Positions 54,185 to 63,632 of a DNA stretch of 64,000 nucleotides are shown here, piece by piece. The stretch is from the NCBI RefSeq assembly GCF_014200675.1, contig NZ_JACHCI010000018.1, positions 1 to 64,000 on the forward strand, read 5' to 3'. Position 1 is the first letter of the stretch; the number at the start of each line of letters is the position of its first letter. Position numbers and translations under genes: made by a program. A model generated the notes under the pieces. That model had not been told where the DNA came from. It saw only the letters and a program-made list of their open reading frames with translations, and searched no databases. Source of the stretch: Janthinobacterium saanense. GTDB lineage: Bacteria > Pseudomonadota > Gammaproteobacteria > Burkholderiales > Burkholderiaceae_D.

Positions 54185-55387
54185 TTGAAAATTTTGCTTG
54201 TATGTGCCGCCTTTCCCCCGCGTGGCAAAGGGGGCGGGCCGGAAGGATCCTTCATGATCGCCAGCGGTTTGCTGTCCCAGGGGCATGACGTGCGTGTCGT
54301 CACCGTGGGCGACGCTGCCGGCGTGGAGCAGTACAAGGGCGTGGAAGTGCACATCATGCGCTCGCCGAATGTGTACTGGGACTACTTCTTTACCAAACGT
54401 TCTGCGGCGCTGAAGATGGTGTGGCATGTGCTGGAAAACTTCAATCCGCGCGCCTATATTCGCTTGCGCCCGCACCTCAAGGCCTTTCAGCCTGACGTGG
54501 TGATGACGGTCAGCATAGAAAACACCAATGTGGCGACCTGGCTGCTGGCGCGCATGCACAAGGTGCCCGTGGTGCATGTGATCCAGAGCTATTTCCTGGC
54601 TTGCTGGCGCGGCGGCCTGTTCAAGAACGGCAGCAATTGTGCGGGCCAGTGCGGCAGTTGCAAGGTTTTGTCGGTAGGCAAGAAACCGCTGTCGCAACTG
54701 GTCGACGGGGTGTTTGGCGAAACCCGCTTCGTGGTCGACCAGCATCTGCAACTCGGTTATTTCAAGCAAGCTACATCTACCGTGATTCCCGGCCCCGTGT
54801 TTCCCATCGCGGGGCGGGTGCCGAAGGCGCGCGACGGCAAGCTGGTGGTCGGTTACATGGGCGTGCTGGCGCCGCACAAGGGCGTCGACGTGCTGGCCGA
54901 CGCGGCGCGGCTGATGGGCCCTGGCAGCAATGTGCGTTTCCTGATCGGCGGCACGGGCGAGGACGAAGCCTATGTGGCCAGCCTGCGCGAAAAATTCGGT
55001 GATGCCGACGTGCAATTCATGGGCTGGGTCAAGCCCGACGATGTGTATCCGCTGTTCGACGTGCTGGTGGTGCCATCGAAGTGGAAGGAACCGTTTGGCC
55101 GCATCGTGGTCGAGGCGCTGGCGTATGGCGTGCCCGTCATTTGTGCGCGCTCGGGCGGCATCGCCGAAAGCATCCGTGAAAACGAGAATGGCTACACCTT
55201 TGCCTCGGGCCAGCACGATGAGCTGATCACCTTGCTGCGCGACGTGCTGGAACCGGACGAGCCGGCGCGCATGCGCCTGGCGGAAAATGCGCTGCAGCAT
55301 TCGCACCGCTTCGATATCGGCGCCATCGCCGCGCGCATCAGCGATTTCGTCACGGCCACCGTGGCCGGCTACAAGGCGCGCCGGTGA
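54185..55387 (+). CDS. Glycosyltransferase family 4
   Basis: A 400-residue GT-B enzyme starting at a TTG (54185), where homology begins (MKILLVCAAFPPRGKGGGPE). The central segment has four cysteines (CWRGGLFKNGSNCAGQCGSC), a small metal-binding-like insert also known in some GT4 enzymes. The C-terminal motifs are GVLAPHKGVDVL and PFGRIVVEALAYGVPVI with the E-x7-E pair. It adds one sugar of the EPS unit. It ends 13 bases before the flippase gene. Confidence 0.9.
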   Translation: MKILLVCAAFPPRGKGGGPEGSFMIASGLLSQGHDVRVVTVGDAAGVEQYKGVEVHIMRSPNVYWDYFFTKRSAALKMVWHVLENFNPRAYIRLRPHLKAFQPDVVMTVSIENTNVATWLLARMHKVPVVHVIQSYFLACWRGGLFKNGSNCAGQCGSCKVLSVGKKPLSQLVDGVFGETRFVVDQHLQLGYFKQATSTVIPGPVFPIAGRVPKARDGKLVVGYMGVLAPHKGVDVLADAARLMGPGSNVRFLIGGTGEDEAYVASLREKFGDADVQFMGWVKPDDVYPLFDVLVVPSKWKEPFGRIVVEALAYGVPVICARSGGIAESIRENENGYTFASGQHDELITLLRDVLEPDEPARMRLAENALQHSHRFDIGAIAARISDFVTATVAGYKARR

Positions 55388-55400
55388 GCGGGGTGGTGGC

Positions 55401-56894
55401 ATGAGCGAAAACAAAGCTGAAAACAAGTCCGGTGGCATGGCCTCCGGCTCGTTCTGGGCCGTGCTCGACAACCTGGCCCAGCAGGGCTTGGCCTTCATCA
55501 TCTTCGCCATCCTGGCGCGGCTGCTCAATCCGGCCGAATTTGGCTTGCTGACCATTGCCCATCTGTTCATCCTGTTTTCGCGCCTGGTGGTGCTCGATGC
55601 GCTGGCCATGCCCGTGATCCGCGCCAGGGAGCCTGACGATAGCGCGTATTCGGCCCTGTTCTGGCGCTGCACGGTGGCCGGCCTGTTGCTGTGCGCCTGC
55701 ATGTTCCTGAGCGCCGGTCTCGTCTCGTCCTTGTTCCAGGCGCCATCGCTGGCGCCGGTGCTGCAAGGCATGAGCTTGTCGATCCTGTTCTTTGGCATGG
55801 TGCGCTCGTACGAAGCGCGGCTGGTGCGGCAAATGAAATTCAAGCAGCTGGCGATCCGTTCCACCTTGTCCGTGATGCTGGGCGGGATAGTCGGCATCGC
55901 GCTGGCCTACCGTGGCTGGGGCGCCATGTCGCTGGTGGTGCAGCAAGTGATGGCGTCCGGGCTGGCGCTGCTGCTGGTGGTGCTGCAAAGCGGCTGGCTG
56001 CCCAGCCTGGCCTGGCGCGCGCGGACCGGCCGCTACTGGCATGACGTGCGCCAGGTCAGCGTGTCGGGCGTGCTGTCGTTTGCCAACAGCAATGGTGACT
56101 CCTTGCTGGTGAGTATCTTCCTGGGGCCGTATGCGACCGGCCTGTACAACCTGGCCAAACGCCTCACTTCGGCCGTCTACCTGGTCATCACGGCCTCGCT
56201 GCTGCGCGTGTCCCTGCCGGTGTTCGCGGCGGCCATCGGCAAGCCGGAGCAGCTGCGCCAGGCGTATCTGCAATTGCTGCTCATGATGCTGTTCCTGATG
56301 CTGCCCATGCTGCTGTTCCAGGCTGCGCTGGCCGAACCGCTGGTGGTGACCGTGTTTGGCCAGAAATGGTTGCCGGCTTGCAGCACCATCGCCGCCCTGG
56401 CCTTGCTGTATTGCCTGTCTTCCGTGTCGGAACTGAACAATTATGTGCTGTTTGCGCTGGGACATAGCCGCTGGCCGCCGCTGCTGGGCATCTTGCAGCT
56501 GAGCCTGGCCGTGGTCCTGGCGGCCTGCTTCAGCCACTATGGTTTGCTGGCCATGAGCTTGTCGTTTGCCGCCGCCTATGTGCTGATGCTGCCGTGGTCG
56601 CAGCACCTGGCGCTGAAAGTCATGGACTTGCCGCTGAAGCGCTTGATAACGGCGCTGCAACCGGTACTGGCCGGCAGTGCGGCCTTGCTGCTGGCCTTGT
56701 ATGCCATGGCGCGCTGGTGGCAGGGCGGCGCCGTGCTGCTGCTGGTGCTGGCCTTGCTGGCGGGCGCGGTCGCCTATTTGCTGCCGATGATCTTGCTGGG
56801 GCGTTTGCGGCGCGGCGCGGAGGGGAGTTTCGATCCCTTGTCGTTGCTCAAGAATTTACGTAATTTGAAGCACCGCGGCGCTGCTGCGGATTGA
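55401..56894 (+). CDS. Oligosaccharide flippase family protein (Wzx-like)
   Basis: A 497-residue protein with 12-14 membrane helices and the N-terminal pattern GSFWAVLDNLAQQGLAFIIF, then LNPAEFGLLTIAH, characteristic of the MOP/PST flippases. It would move the undecaprenol-linked repeat unit across the inner membrane to the Wzy-like polymerase. The ATG at 55401 follows the GT4 stop by 13 bases. Upstream in-frame sequence lacks membrane-protein character. Confidence 0.9.
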   Translation: MSENKAENKSGGMASGSFWAVLDNLAQQGLAFIIFAILARLLNPAEFGLLTIAHLFILFSRLVVLDALAMPVIRAREPDDSAYSALFWRCTVAGLLLCACMFLSAGLVSSLFQAPSLAPVLQGMSLSILFFGMVRSYEARLVRQMKFKQLAIRSTLSVMLGGIVGIALAYRGWGAMSLVVQQVMASGLALLLVVLQSGWLPSLAWRARTGRYWHDVRQVSVSGVLSFANSNGDSLLVSIFLGPYATGLYNLAKRLTSAVYLVITASLLRVSLPVFAAAIGKPEQLRQAYLQLLLMMLFLMLPMLLFQAALAEPLVVTVFGQKWLPACSTIAALALLYCLSSVSELNNYVLFALGHSRWPPLLGILQLSLAVVLAACFSHYGLLAMSLSFAAAYVLMLPWSQHLALKVMDLPLKRLITALQPVLAGSAALLLALYAMARWWQGGAVLLLVLALLAGAVAYLLPMILLGRLRRGAEGSFDPLSLLKNLRNLKHRGAAAD

Positions 56895-56912
56895 AAAAGG
56901 TCCACAAGCACC

Positions 56913-57638
56913 ATGGAAGCACCAGAAATTATCCGTATCAGCCAGTTTCCCGTGCTCAGCACGACGCGCGAGTGGCTGGCCCAGCATTTGCTGGGCGTCA
57001 TCGCGCGCGGCGAAAAGACGGCGCTGTTTTTTGCCAATACCAACTTTATCGTGAAGAACCGCTTCGTGCTGGAGCCTGATCAGGTGCGGCGCTGCGTGAT
57101 CGTCAACGATGGCATCGGCATGGATATCGCCGCCAAACTGTTGCAGGGGCGCCGCTTCGCCGCCAATCTGAACGGCACTGATTTCACGCCTTTCCTGTTC
57201 CAGCAAAGCCCGCAGCCGCTGCGCGTGTTCCTGCTCGGTGCGCAGCCCGAGGTATTGAACCAGGCAGTGGGCTACGTGCGCACGGTGCTGGGGCAGGATG
57301 TAGTCGGTAGTTGCGATGGCCATGCCGGCATCCGCGGCGCGCAAGAGCTGGTGCAGCAAATCAATGCGACGGGTGCCCAGGTGGTGCTGGTGGCGATGGG
57401 CAATCCGCTGCAGGAACGCTGGATACTCGAGCATCAGGACGCCTTGACGGCCAATGTCATGCTCGGCGTGGGCGCGCTATTCGACTTCTGGTCTGGCAGT
57501 AAACGGCGCGCGCCTGCTTTTGTGCAGCGCATCCATATGGAATGGTTTTTCCGCTTGTTGCAAGAGCCGCGCCGATTGCTGCGCCGCTATAGCTGGGACA
57601 TCCTGGTATTCTTGCGCGCGTGTTTTAAATACCGCTGA
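56913..57638 (+). CDS. WecB/TagA/CpsF family glycosyltransferase
   Basis: A 241-residue GT26 enzyme. The family motifs are FFANTNFIVKNR, NDGIGMDIAAKLLQGRRF, LNGTDFTPFLF and VAMGNPLQERWILEHQ; the first Asp-Gly motif is involved in catalysis in TagA. It transfers an N-acetylmannosamine or related sugar to a lipid-linked acceptor. It starts 18 bases after the flippase gene and continues the same unit. Confidence 0.92.
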   Translation: MEAPEIIRISQFPVLSTTREWLAQHLLGVIARGEKTALFFANTNFIVKNRFVLEPDQVRRCVIVNDGIGMDIAAKLLQGRRFAANLNGTDFTPFLFQQSPQPLRVFLLGAQPEVLNQAVGYVRTVLGQDVVGSCDGHAGIRGAQELVQQINATGAQVVLVAMGNPLQERWILEHQDALTANVMLGVGALFDFWSGSKRRAPAFVQRIHMEWFFRLLQEPRRLLRRYSWDILVFLRACFKYR

Positions 57639-57784
57639 CCCGGCCGGGGATGGCCGCACTGGCAGGCATGCTGCAGTGCGCCAAAGAAATGTGAAAACAG
57701 TAATAGTGTTGCTAATTTGGTGATATTCTATTGCCTCTGCATCGCGCAGCAGGGTTCGGTGTTCATTAGACATAGGAGCGTGAT

Positions 57785-58930
57785 ATGAAAGCAATGATTT
57801 TGGCCGCAGGCAAGGGCACGCGTGTGCGTCCGCTTACCTATGATTTACCCAAGCCCATGATCCCCATCCTGGGCAAGCCGGTGATGGCTTATTTGATCGA
57901 GCACCTGGCCAAGTATGGCGTGCGCGACATCATGGTCAATGTCAGTTACCTGCATGAAAAGATCGAAGAATATTTTGGCGATGGCCATCAATATGGGGTG
58001 CAGATCGGCTACTCCTTCGAAGGCTATACCACCGATGACAGCGTGGTGGTGCCACAGCCAATAGGGTCGGCCGGCGGCATGAAGAAGATCCAGGAGTTCG
58101 GCGGCTTCTTTGACGACACCACGATCGTGCTGTGCGGTGACGCGGTGATCAATCTGGACATCCAGTCGGCCCTGTTCGAGCATCGCCGCAAGGGCGCGCT
58201 GGCCAGCGTGATCACGCGCGAAGTGCCGTGGGATAAAGTATCGAGCTATGGCGTGGTGGTCAGCGACAAGGATGGCCGCATCGAGGCTTTCCAGGAAAAG
58301 CCCAGCCAGGAAGCCGCCCTGTCCAACCATGTCAGCACCGGCATCTATATTTTCGAGCCGGCCGTACTGGACCTGATACCGAAGGATGCGGTGTTTGACA
58401 TCGGCTCCGACCTGTTTCCCTTGCTGGTAGAAAAGGGCTTGCCCTTTTACGCGCAATCGCGCTCCTTCAACTGGATCGATATCGGCAATATCAAGGATTA
58501 CTGGGAAGTATCGCAAAGCGTCATGATGGGCGAGGTAGCCCACATGGACGTGCCTGGTGTACAGTTGAAAGACGGTATCTGGGTCGGTTTGAATACGCGC
58601 ATAGCCTGGGAGGGCACAACGATAGAGGGCCCCGTGTATATCGGCTCCGGCTGCAAGATCGAGGCGGGCGCCACCATCATCGGGCCTACCTGGATAGGCC
58701 ATGGCAGCCACATCTGTTCCGGCGCGCACGTGGTGCGCAGCGTGCTGTTCGAATATACGCGCGTGCTGCCGCAGATTACCCTGGAAGAAGTCATCGTTTT
58801 CAAGGAATATAGCGTCGACCGTAATGGCGACATGAAACATGTGTCCGAATGCAGCACCGATGAATGGTCGAATGCGCGCGACCGCCGCAGCAAGCGCCGT
58901 AATCCCGTTGAACTTGCATTATCGAAATAA
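57785..58930 (+). CDS. Sugar-phosphate nucleotidyltransferase (NDP-sugar pyrophosphorylase)
   Basis: A 381-residue enzyme. The nucleotidyltransferase domain starts MILAAGKGTRVRPLTYDLPK with the activator loop and catalytic Lys, and has LCGDAVINLD as metal site. A left-handed beta-helix domain (hexapeptide repeats, about 255-340) and a charged tail follow. Closest in form to glucose-1-P or mannose-1-P nucleotidyltransferases of the GMPP-like group. It provides activated sugar for the EPS. A 146-base spacer with a TATTCT-like element precedes it. Confidence 0.88.
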   Translation: MKAMILAAGKGTRVRPLTYDLPKPMIPILGKPVMAYLIEHLAKYGVRDIMVNVSYLHEKIEEYFGDGHQYGVQIGYSFEGYTTDDSVVVPQPIGSAGGMKKIQEFGGFFDDTTIVLCGDAVINLDIQSALFEHRRKGALASVITREVPWDKVSSYGVVVSDKDGRIEAFQEKPSQEAALSNHVSTGIYIFEPAVLDLIPKDAVFDIGSDLFPLLVEKGLPFYAQSRSFNWIDIGNIKDYWEVSQSVMMGEVAHMDVPGVQLKDGIWVGLNTRIAWEGTTIEGPVYIGSGCKIEAGATIIGPTWIGHGSHICSGAHVVRSVLFEYTRVLPQITLEEVIVFKEYSVDRNGDMKHVSECSTDEWSNARDRRSKRRNPVELALSK

Positions 58931-58946
58931 ATAAAGGATGTCCACC

Positions 58947-60365
58947 ATGAAGATTTATCCCGTTATCCTGTCTGGCGGCGCCGGCAGCCGCCTCTGGCCC
59001 TTGTCGCGCGCTGCGTTGCCCAAGCAACTGTTGCCGCTGGTGTCAGACAAGACCATGCTGCAGGAAACGGCGCTGCGCCTGGCGGACTGGCCGGAAATGA
59101 TGGCGCCGCTGTTGATCTGCGGCGAAGAGCACCGTTTCCTGGTGGCCGAGCAGATGCGCGATATCGCGCTCGAACCGCTGGCCATCATGCTTGAATCGGT
59201 GGGCCGCAACACGGCGCCGGCCGTGGCCGCCGCCGCCTGGTATCTGCAGGCGATCGACCCGGCAGCCGTCATGCTGGTGTTGCCGGCCGACCATGTGATC
59301 GAAGACCGCGCCGCCTTCCATGCGGCCATAGCACGCGCGCTGCAGCCGGCCTCGCAAGGTGCGCTGGCCACTTTCGGCATCGTGCCCACGGCGCCGGAAA
59401 CGGGATATGGCTACATCTGGCGCGGCGCGGCCATCGCCGGCAGCGATGCTTGCTACCAGGTCGAGCGCTTCGTGGAAAAACCCGATGCAGAGACGGCAGC
59501 CGGTTTCGTCGCCAGCGGCGATTATTTCTGGAACAGCGGCATGTTTTTGTTCAGCGCCGCCAGCTATCTGCATGAATTGAAACAATTTCAGCCCGCCATG
59601 GCCGACGCCACGGAAACAGCCGTGCGCCTGGCTTACCGCGACCTGGACTTTTGCCGCCTGAACGAAGAGGCTTTCGCCGCCTGTCCGGCCGATTCCATCG
59701 ATTATGCGGTGATGGAACACACCAGCCGCGCCGTGGTCGTGCCGGCCGATATCGGCTGGAGCGACGTGGGTTCCTGGTCGGCCCTGCGCGAAGTCTCGCC
59801 GCGCGATCCGGCCGGTAATGCCGTGCGCGGCGATGTGTACCTGGACAATGTCAGCAATTCGCTGGTGCGTGCGGAAAGCCGCATCGTGGCCGTGATCGGC
59901 CTGGATGATGTTGTCGTGGTGGAAACGGCCGACGCCGTGCTGGTGACCCACAAGGACCAGGTGCAGCGGGTCAAGCAGGTGGTGGGGCATTTGCAAAGCA
60001 CGGGCCGTACCGAGCATTTGCAGCACACCAAGGTGTACCGTCCCTGGGGCTGCTATGAAGGCATCGACTTGGGCGACCGCTTCCAGGTCAAGCGCATCAC
60101 CGTCAATCCTGGTGGCAAGCTGTCCTTGCAGATGCACCATCACCGCGCCGAACACTGGATCGTCGTCAGCGGCACGGCGCAGGTAACGTGCGGCGATGAA
60201 GTCAAGCTGCTGTCGGAAAACCAGTCGACCTACATTCCTATCGGCATGACGCATCGCCTGGAAAACCCGGGCCGTTTGCCGCTGCACCTGATCGAAGTGC
60301 AGTCGGGCAGCTACCTGGGCGAGGATGATATCGTGCGTTTTGAAGATGTCTACAAGCGCGTATAA
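58947..60365 (+). CDS. Mannose-1-phosphate guanylyltransferase / mannose-6-phosphate isomerase
   Basis: A 472-residue bifunctional enzyme of the ManC/CpsB/AlgA type. The N-terminal GMP domain has LSGGAGSRLWPLSRAALPKQ, FVEKP and GIVPTAPETGYGY. The C-terminal cupin-like PMI domain has RPWGCYEGID, the NPGGKLSLQMHHHRAEHW zinc site and SVYIP-type end motifs. It makes GDP-mannose, so mannose or a derivative should be in the EPS. The ATG at 58947 has AAAGGA upstream; an ATG nine bases earlier is an alternative. It ends the EPS locus on the right. Confidence 0.94.
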   Translation: MKIYPVILSGGAGSRLWPLSRAALPKQLLPLVSDKTMLQETALRLADWPEMMAPLLICGEEHRFLVAEQMRDIALEPLAIMLESVGRNTAPAVAAAAWYLQAIDPAAVMLVLPADHVIEDRAAFHAAIARALQPASQGALATFGIVPTAPETGYGYIWRGAAIAGSDACYQVERFVEKPDAETAAGFVASGDYFWNSGMFLFSAASYLHELKQFQPAMADATETAVRLAYRDLDFCRLNEEAFAACPADSIDYAVMEHTSRAVVVPADIGWSDVGSWSALREVSPRDPAGNAVRGDVYLDNVSNSLVRAESRIVAVIGLDDVVVVETADAVLVTHKDQVQRVKQVVGHLQSTGRTEHLQHTKVYRPWGCYEGIDLGDRFQVKRITVNPGGKLSLQMHHHRAEHWIVVSGTAQVTCGDEVKLLSENQSTYIPIGMTHRLENPGRLPLHLIEVQSGSYLGEDDIVRFEDVYKRV

Positions 60366-60606
60366 CTATGCACCCATCCGCATATTGCAAGCTGAAATGT
60401 GCTGATGGGAAATAGTCTTACTGGAAACAACTTGTGTAATCTGCACGCGTAAACTGTTGGTATGAAAATTCGCCCAATAAGTTTCCATTAAGTAATTATT
60501 TATTATGTTTAATGTAATGACTTGAGAGTTTTTGTGATATTATTTCGTTATGGAATTTTTATCAACGCGTGGGTGCTCCGGCATCTGCCAGCCCTCAAGG
60601 TCATCA

Positions 60607-61197
60607 ATGAATAACAAGATTAATGGTGTATCGGCGTTTGCTACAACGAAACAGGCCTTCCGGGCCGCTGCCATGGCCTGCGTGTTTGCCGGTGCGGCGC
60701 TGGTGTCGAACGGCGCGCTCGCTGCCGATATCAGCAAAAAGACCAGTGTGATCGAACTGACCGATGGTTCGGGCGGTTTCTTCAGCACCTTTGGTAAAAA
60801 CAATTTGAATGGCACTTTCATCGATAACTACACGTTCAGCATCGATGAATTGAGCAGCCTCAGCGGCATCACGACCTCCATTTCCACCAAGCCGAGCATC
60901 GACTTGCTGGAACTGACGGGTTTCAAGCTGACCGATTCCTTCGGTAATGTCTTCAACGGTACGCGCGTGCAGTCGGGCCAGATCGACGAGTGGAATCTCT
61001 TGCTCGACAAGCTGGCGATCGGCACTTATACGCTGAGCGTCAGCGGCACGGTATTGACCAACGCCGCCGCCAGCTATTCGGGCACCATCAACCTGTCCGC
61101 CGTGCCTGAGCCGGAAACCTACGCCATGCTGCTGGCCGGCCTGGGCCTGGTGGGGTTTGTCGCCCGCCGCCGCAAGCTGGTCGTCAAGGCTGCGTGA
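60607..61197 (+). CDS. FxDxF-type PEP-CTERM protein
   Basis: A 196-residue exported protein. The signal peptide ends about residue 40 (LAA). A GTFIDNYTFSI segment near residue 75 matches the FxDxF form, and the C-terminus is a PEP-CTERM tail: VPEPETYAMLLAGLGLVGFV then ARRRK. The tail is the recognition signal of exosortase (xrtB at 48.8 kb). A terminator follows immediately. It lies 240 bases after the EPS locus in an AT-rich promoter region. Function beyond surface sorting is unknown. Confidence 0.85.
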   Translation: MNNKINGVSAFATTKQAFRAAAMACVFAGAALVSNGALAADISKKTSVIELTDGSGGFFSTFGKNNLNGTFIDNYTFSIDELSSLSGITTSISTKPSIDLLELTGFKLTDSFGNVFNGTRVQSGQIDEWNLLLDKLAIGTYTLSVSGTVLTNAAASYSGTINLSAVPEPETYAMLLAGLGLVGFVARRRKLVVKAA

Positions 61198-61216
61198 TAC
61201 AGGTAGTGGACTATGC

Positions 61217-61247
61217 AAAACGGATGCTGCGGCATCCGTTTTTTTTC
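61217..61247 (+). terminator. Terminator after the PEP-CTERM gene
   Basis: A ten-pair AAACGGATGC/GCATCCGTTT stem with a TGCG loop runs into a long T-run. It lies 20 bases after the stop. Confidence 0.9.
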
Positions 61248-61316
61248 GTGCCGCAGGAATGGAATCGCCGGGAATATGACTAGCTGAGGCAAGGGCTTTC
61301 GGGTTAAATTAGCAAT

Positions 61317-62396
61317 ATGCCGCAAGCAAGAGCTTGCCCTTCCCCGAACAGGCCTGGTCCATACGCTTTGAAATACTTGCTCTTTTCCCTGTTGTTCACC
61401 GGCGCCCTGGCGTCCGGCCACGCGCGCGCCCAGTTTACCGCACCCGCCATGTCTCCCGCGCTGACAGCCGCGCAGCTGGCGCTGGTGGTCAACGACGATG
61501 AGCCGAACAGCGTCGCCATTGCCGAGTATTACCGGCAGGTGCGCAACATTCCCGCCGCCAATATTGTCCATGTACGCATCCCCAACCGTCCACGCAAGCT
61601 CAGCGCTGATGAGTTCGCCACGCTGAAAAAACAGATCGACAGCCAGCTCAAGCCGGACATCCAGGCCGTGCTGATGGTCTGGACGGCGCCCTATGCCGTC
61701 GAGTGCAATTCCATCACCTCGGCTTTTACTCTGGGCCTCGATGCCGGCCTGTGTACACGCACCTGTGGCGCCGGCCAGCCCAGCAGCTATTTCAATGCCG
61801 CGCGTGGCTTGCCCTATGGCGATTACAAGATGCGCCTGAGTATGTTGTTGCCCACCGAATCGGTGGCCCAGGCGAAGGAGTTGATCGACCGCGGCGTCAG
61901 TGCCGGTTTCCGGGTGCAGGAAGCCACGGCCTATTATCTGATGACCAGCGAAACGGCGCGCAATAGCCGCGCGCCATTCTTTCCGCCGGCTGGGCGGCTG
62001 CCTTCAAAAAAATTGAATATCAAGCGCCTGCGTGCCGATGAACTCGATGGCGCAGCGGACATCATGGTCTACCAGACGGGCATGGCGCGGGTAAACAAGC
62101 TCGAGACGCTGAAGTTTGCGCCTGGCGCCCTGGCTGACCATTTGACGTCATATGGCGGAGACTTGCTGGGAACGGCGCAGATGAGCAGCTTGCGCTGGCT
62201 GGAGGCGGGCGCCACGGCCAGTTATGGCAGCGTCAGCGAACCATGCAATTATTGGCAGAAATTTCCGCAGCCGACAGTGCTGTTGCAGCGCTATCTATCG
62301 GGCGACACGGCCATCGAAGCGTACTGGAAGAGCGTGGCCTGGCCTGCGCAAGGCGTCTTCATCGGCGAACCTTTGAGCACGCCATACCGCCGCTGA
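61317..62396 (+). CDS. TIGR03790 family exported protein
   Basis: Up to 359 residues. Either the ATG at 61317 or a TTG at 61368 gives an exported N-terminus ending ARA. The body has LALVVNDDEPNSVAIAEYY, IPAANIVHVRI, the CNSITSAFTLG segment and YGSVSEPCNYW near the end, typical of this family. TIGR03790 proteins are of unknown function and often occur in genomes with exosortase systems. Here it sits between two PEP-CTERM genes, consistent with that link. Confidence 0.8.
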   Translation: MPQARACPSPNRPGPYALKYLLFSLLFTGALASGHARAQFTAPAMSPALTAAQLALVVNDDEPNSVAIAEYYRQVRNIPAANIVHVRIPNRPRKLSADEFATLKKQIDSQLKPDIQAVLMVWTAPYAVECNSITSAFTLGLDAGLCTRTCGAGQPSSYFNAARGLPYGDYKMRLSMLLPTESVAQAKELIDRGVSAGFRVQEATAYYLMTSETARNSRAPFFPPAGRLPSKKLNIKRLRADELDGAADIMVYQTGMARVNKLETLKFAPGALADHLTSYGGDLLGTAQMSSLRWLEAGATASYGSVSEPCNYWQKFPQPTVLLQRYLSGDTAIEAYWKSVAWPAQGVFIGEPLSTPYRR

Positions 62397-62400
62397 CAAC

Positions 62401-63240
62401 TTAGTTGTTGCGGCGGCGCATTAGCAAACCGAGCAGGCCCAGGCCGGCCAGCAGCATGGCCCAGGTAGACGCTTCCGGTATCGCCGGGATAGCCGGATCG
62501 ATCGGCGTCACGATGGGCGGGGTGACTACTGGTGGCGTGACTACCGGTGGCCCGACCACGGGCGGGATCGCCGGCAAGTCGGTGTCTGGCGTGGCTACGC
62601 CACCCGAAACAGGCGGATTGGTGCCGAACAGGCCCTGGTCGCCGGAGCCGCTGCCACCGCCGCCAGGGCTGGTGAAGCTGCTTGCCGCCAGGCGTTCGGT
62701 GCCGCCCAGATTGCCTGGCCGCCAGCCTACCGCCGCCGCTGGCTGGAAGGGCTGTATGCTAGACGCTGCATTGAAACTGTCCGTGCCCGCACTGAAGGCG
62801 CGGCCATTGCCGGACGCCAGCGGGCGGCTCGCCACGCTGGGGAAATTCAGTGCATCCGATGGCAGCCGTTTCACGCCCGTCTGGCCTTCGTCGCCGGGCA
62901 AGCTGCGGTGATAAGCGGCATCGTCGCCGAGGCTGCTTACCGTGCCCGGGCCCACGCCATCATTCTTGAATTCATCGTAATTGATATCGCCATTGGACAG
63001 GCTGCAAGGGCTGGTCACGCCTTCCAGGCTGACGCCGGAGGCGGCCTGGCTTTGCGCCTTGCCTTTGTCATCTTGCATCGATTGTGAGCAATTCGGCTTT
63101 TTGGCAGGCGGCACGGCCTGTGGATTGACATAGTAGCCGGTGTAGTTATTCGCTTGCGCTGTCAGCGGGGACAGCAGTAGCGGCGACAACAGGGCGGCAA
63201 GCAACAACGCTGGGCTTGAACGGTGGTTATTTCTTCTCAT
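62401..63240 (-). CDS. PEP-CTERM sorting domain-containing protein, Pro-rich
   Basis: A 279-residue exported protein. The signal peptide ends about residue 31 (AQA). A low-complexity Ser/Gly/Asp-rich body follows, then repeats of PPVVTP form (about 222-247) and the sorting tail IPEASTWAMLLAGLGLLGLL with MRRRNN. The tail's PEA variant is common in Oxalobacteraceae. The Pro-rich repeats may span the cell wall or polysaccharide. The ATG at 63240 has GGGAAG upstream; a TTG six bases earlier is less likely. It converges with the TIGR03790 gene. Confidence 0.82.
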   Translation of the reverse strand: MRRNNHRSSPALLLAALLSPLLLSPLTAQANNYTGYYVNPQAVPPAKKPNCSQSMQDDKGKAQSQAASGVSLEGVTSPCSLSNGDINYDEFKNDGVGPGTVSSLGDDAAYHRSLPGDEGQTGVKRLPSDALNFPSVASRPLASGNGRAFSAGTDSFNAASSIQPFQPAAAVGWRPGNLGGTERLAASSFTSPGGGGSGSGDQGLFGTNPPVSGGVATPDTDLPAIPPVVGPPVVTPPVVTPPIVTPIDPAIPAIPEASTWAMLLAGLGLLGLLMRRRNN

Positions 63241-63632
63241 GATCAATCTTCCCTGTCTCTACTGTCCACCGGTTGTTATTGCCTTGACGGCGTATCCCTG
63301 CTTCTTGATGGCAGATGTTTTATTGCTACCGAGACTCATACTAGCATGCTTGCACTGGAAGTAACATCCAATAACTTATTTTCATTGTCGGTTTGAAACT
63401 GAAAGCATACTTTTATACAACAAAATAATGTATCTACGTTCAACTTGCCATTCCTGCATCTACAGAGGGCGTGCATACCAGTTAACTTTTGTCATCAAGT
63501 TGTCACGCTTGAATATTATGATTGAGTTAATAGTAAAAAGCCTATTTAATTACCTAATTTTGTTGTTGAAATTTTAGCGCCAGCTTGTCAGTCATGGCAT
63601 GCTGGAAATTTTAATTGCCATCAGGAATTTTC
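63241..63632. other. Divergent intergenic region with Pho box
   Basis: This 392-base AT-rich spacer separates the leftward PEP-CTERM gene and the rightward nuclease-like gene. It contains the Pho box at 63489-63506 and AT-rich -10-like sequence after it. No further gene or RNA is seen. Confidence 0.6.
63489..63522 (+). promoter_or_regulatory. PhoB box with downstream -10
   Basis: TTGTCAT (63489-63495) and TTGTCAC (63500-63506) are direct repeats 11 bases apart, matching the PhoB-binding consensus of two CTGTCAT-like half-sites. A TATGAT hexamer begins 10 bases downstream (63517-63522), the expected -10 spacing for PhoB-activated promoters. It lies about 110 bases before the ATG at 63633. Confidence 0.65.

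Noticed and set aside
53399-55897. Long minus-strand frame across the acyltransferase, GT4 and flippase genes
   Set aside because: It crosses three well-supported genes on the opposite strand and has low-complexity composition.
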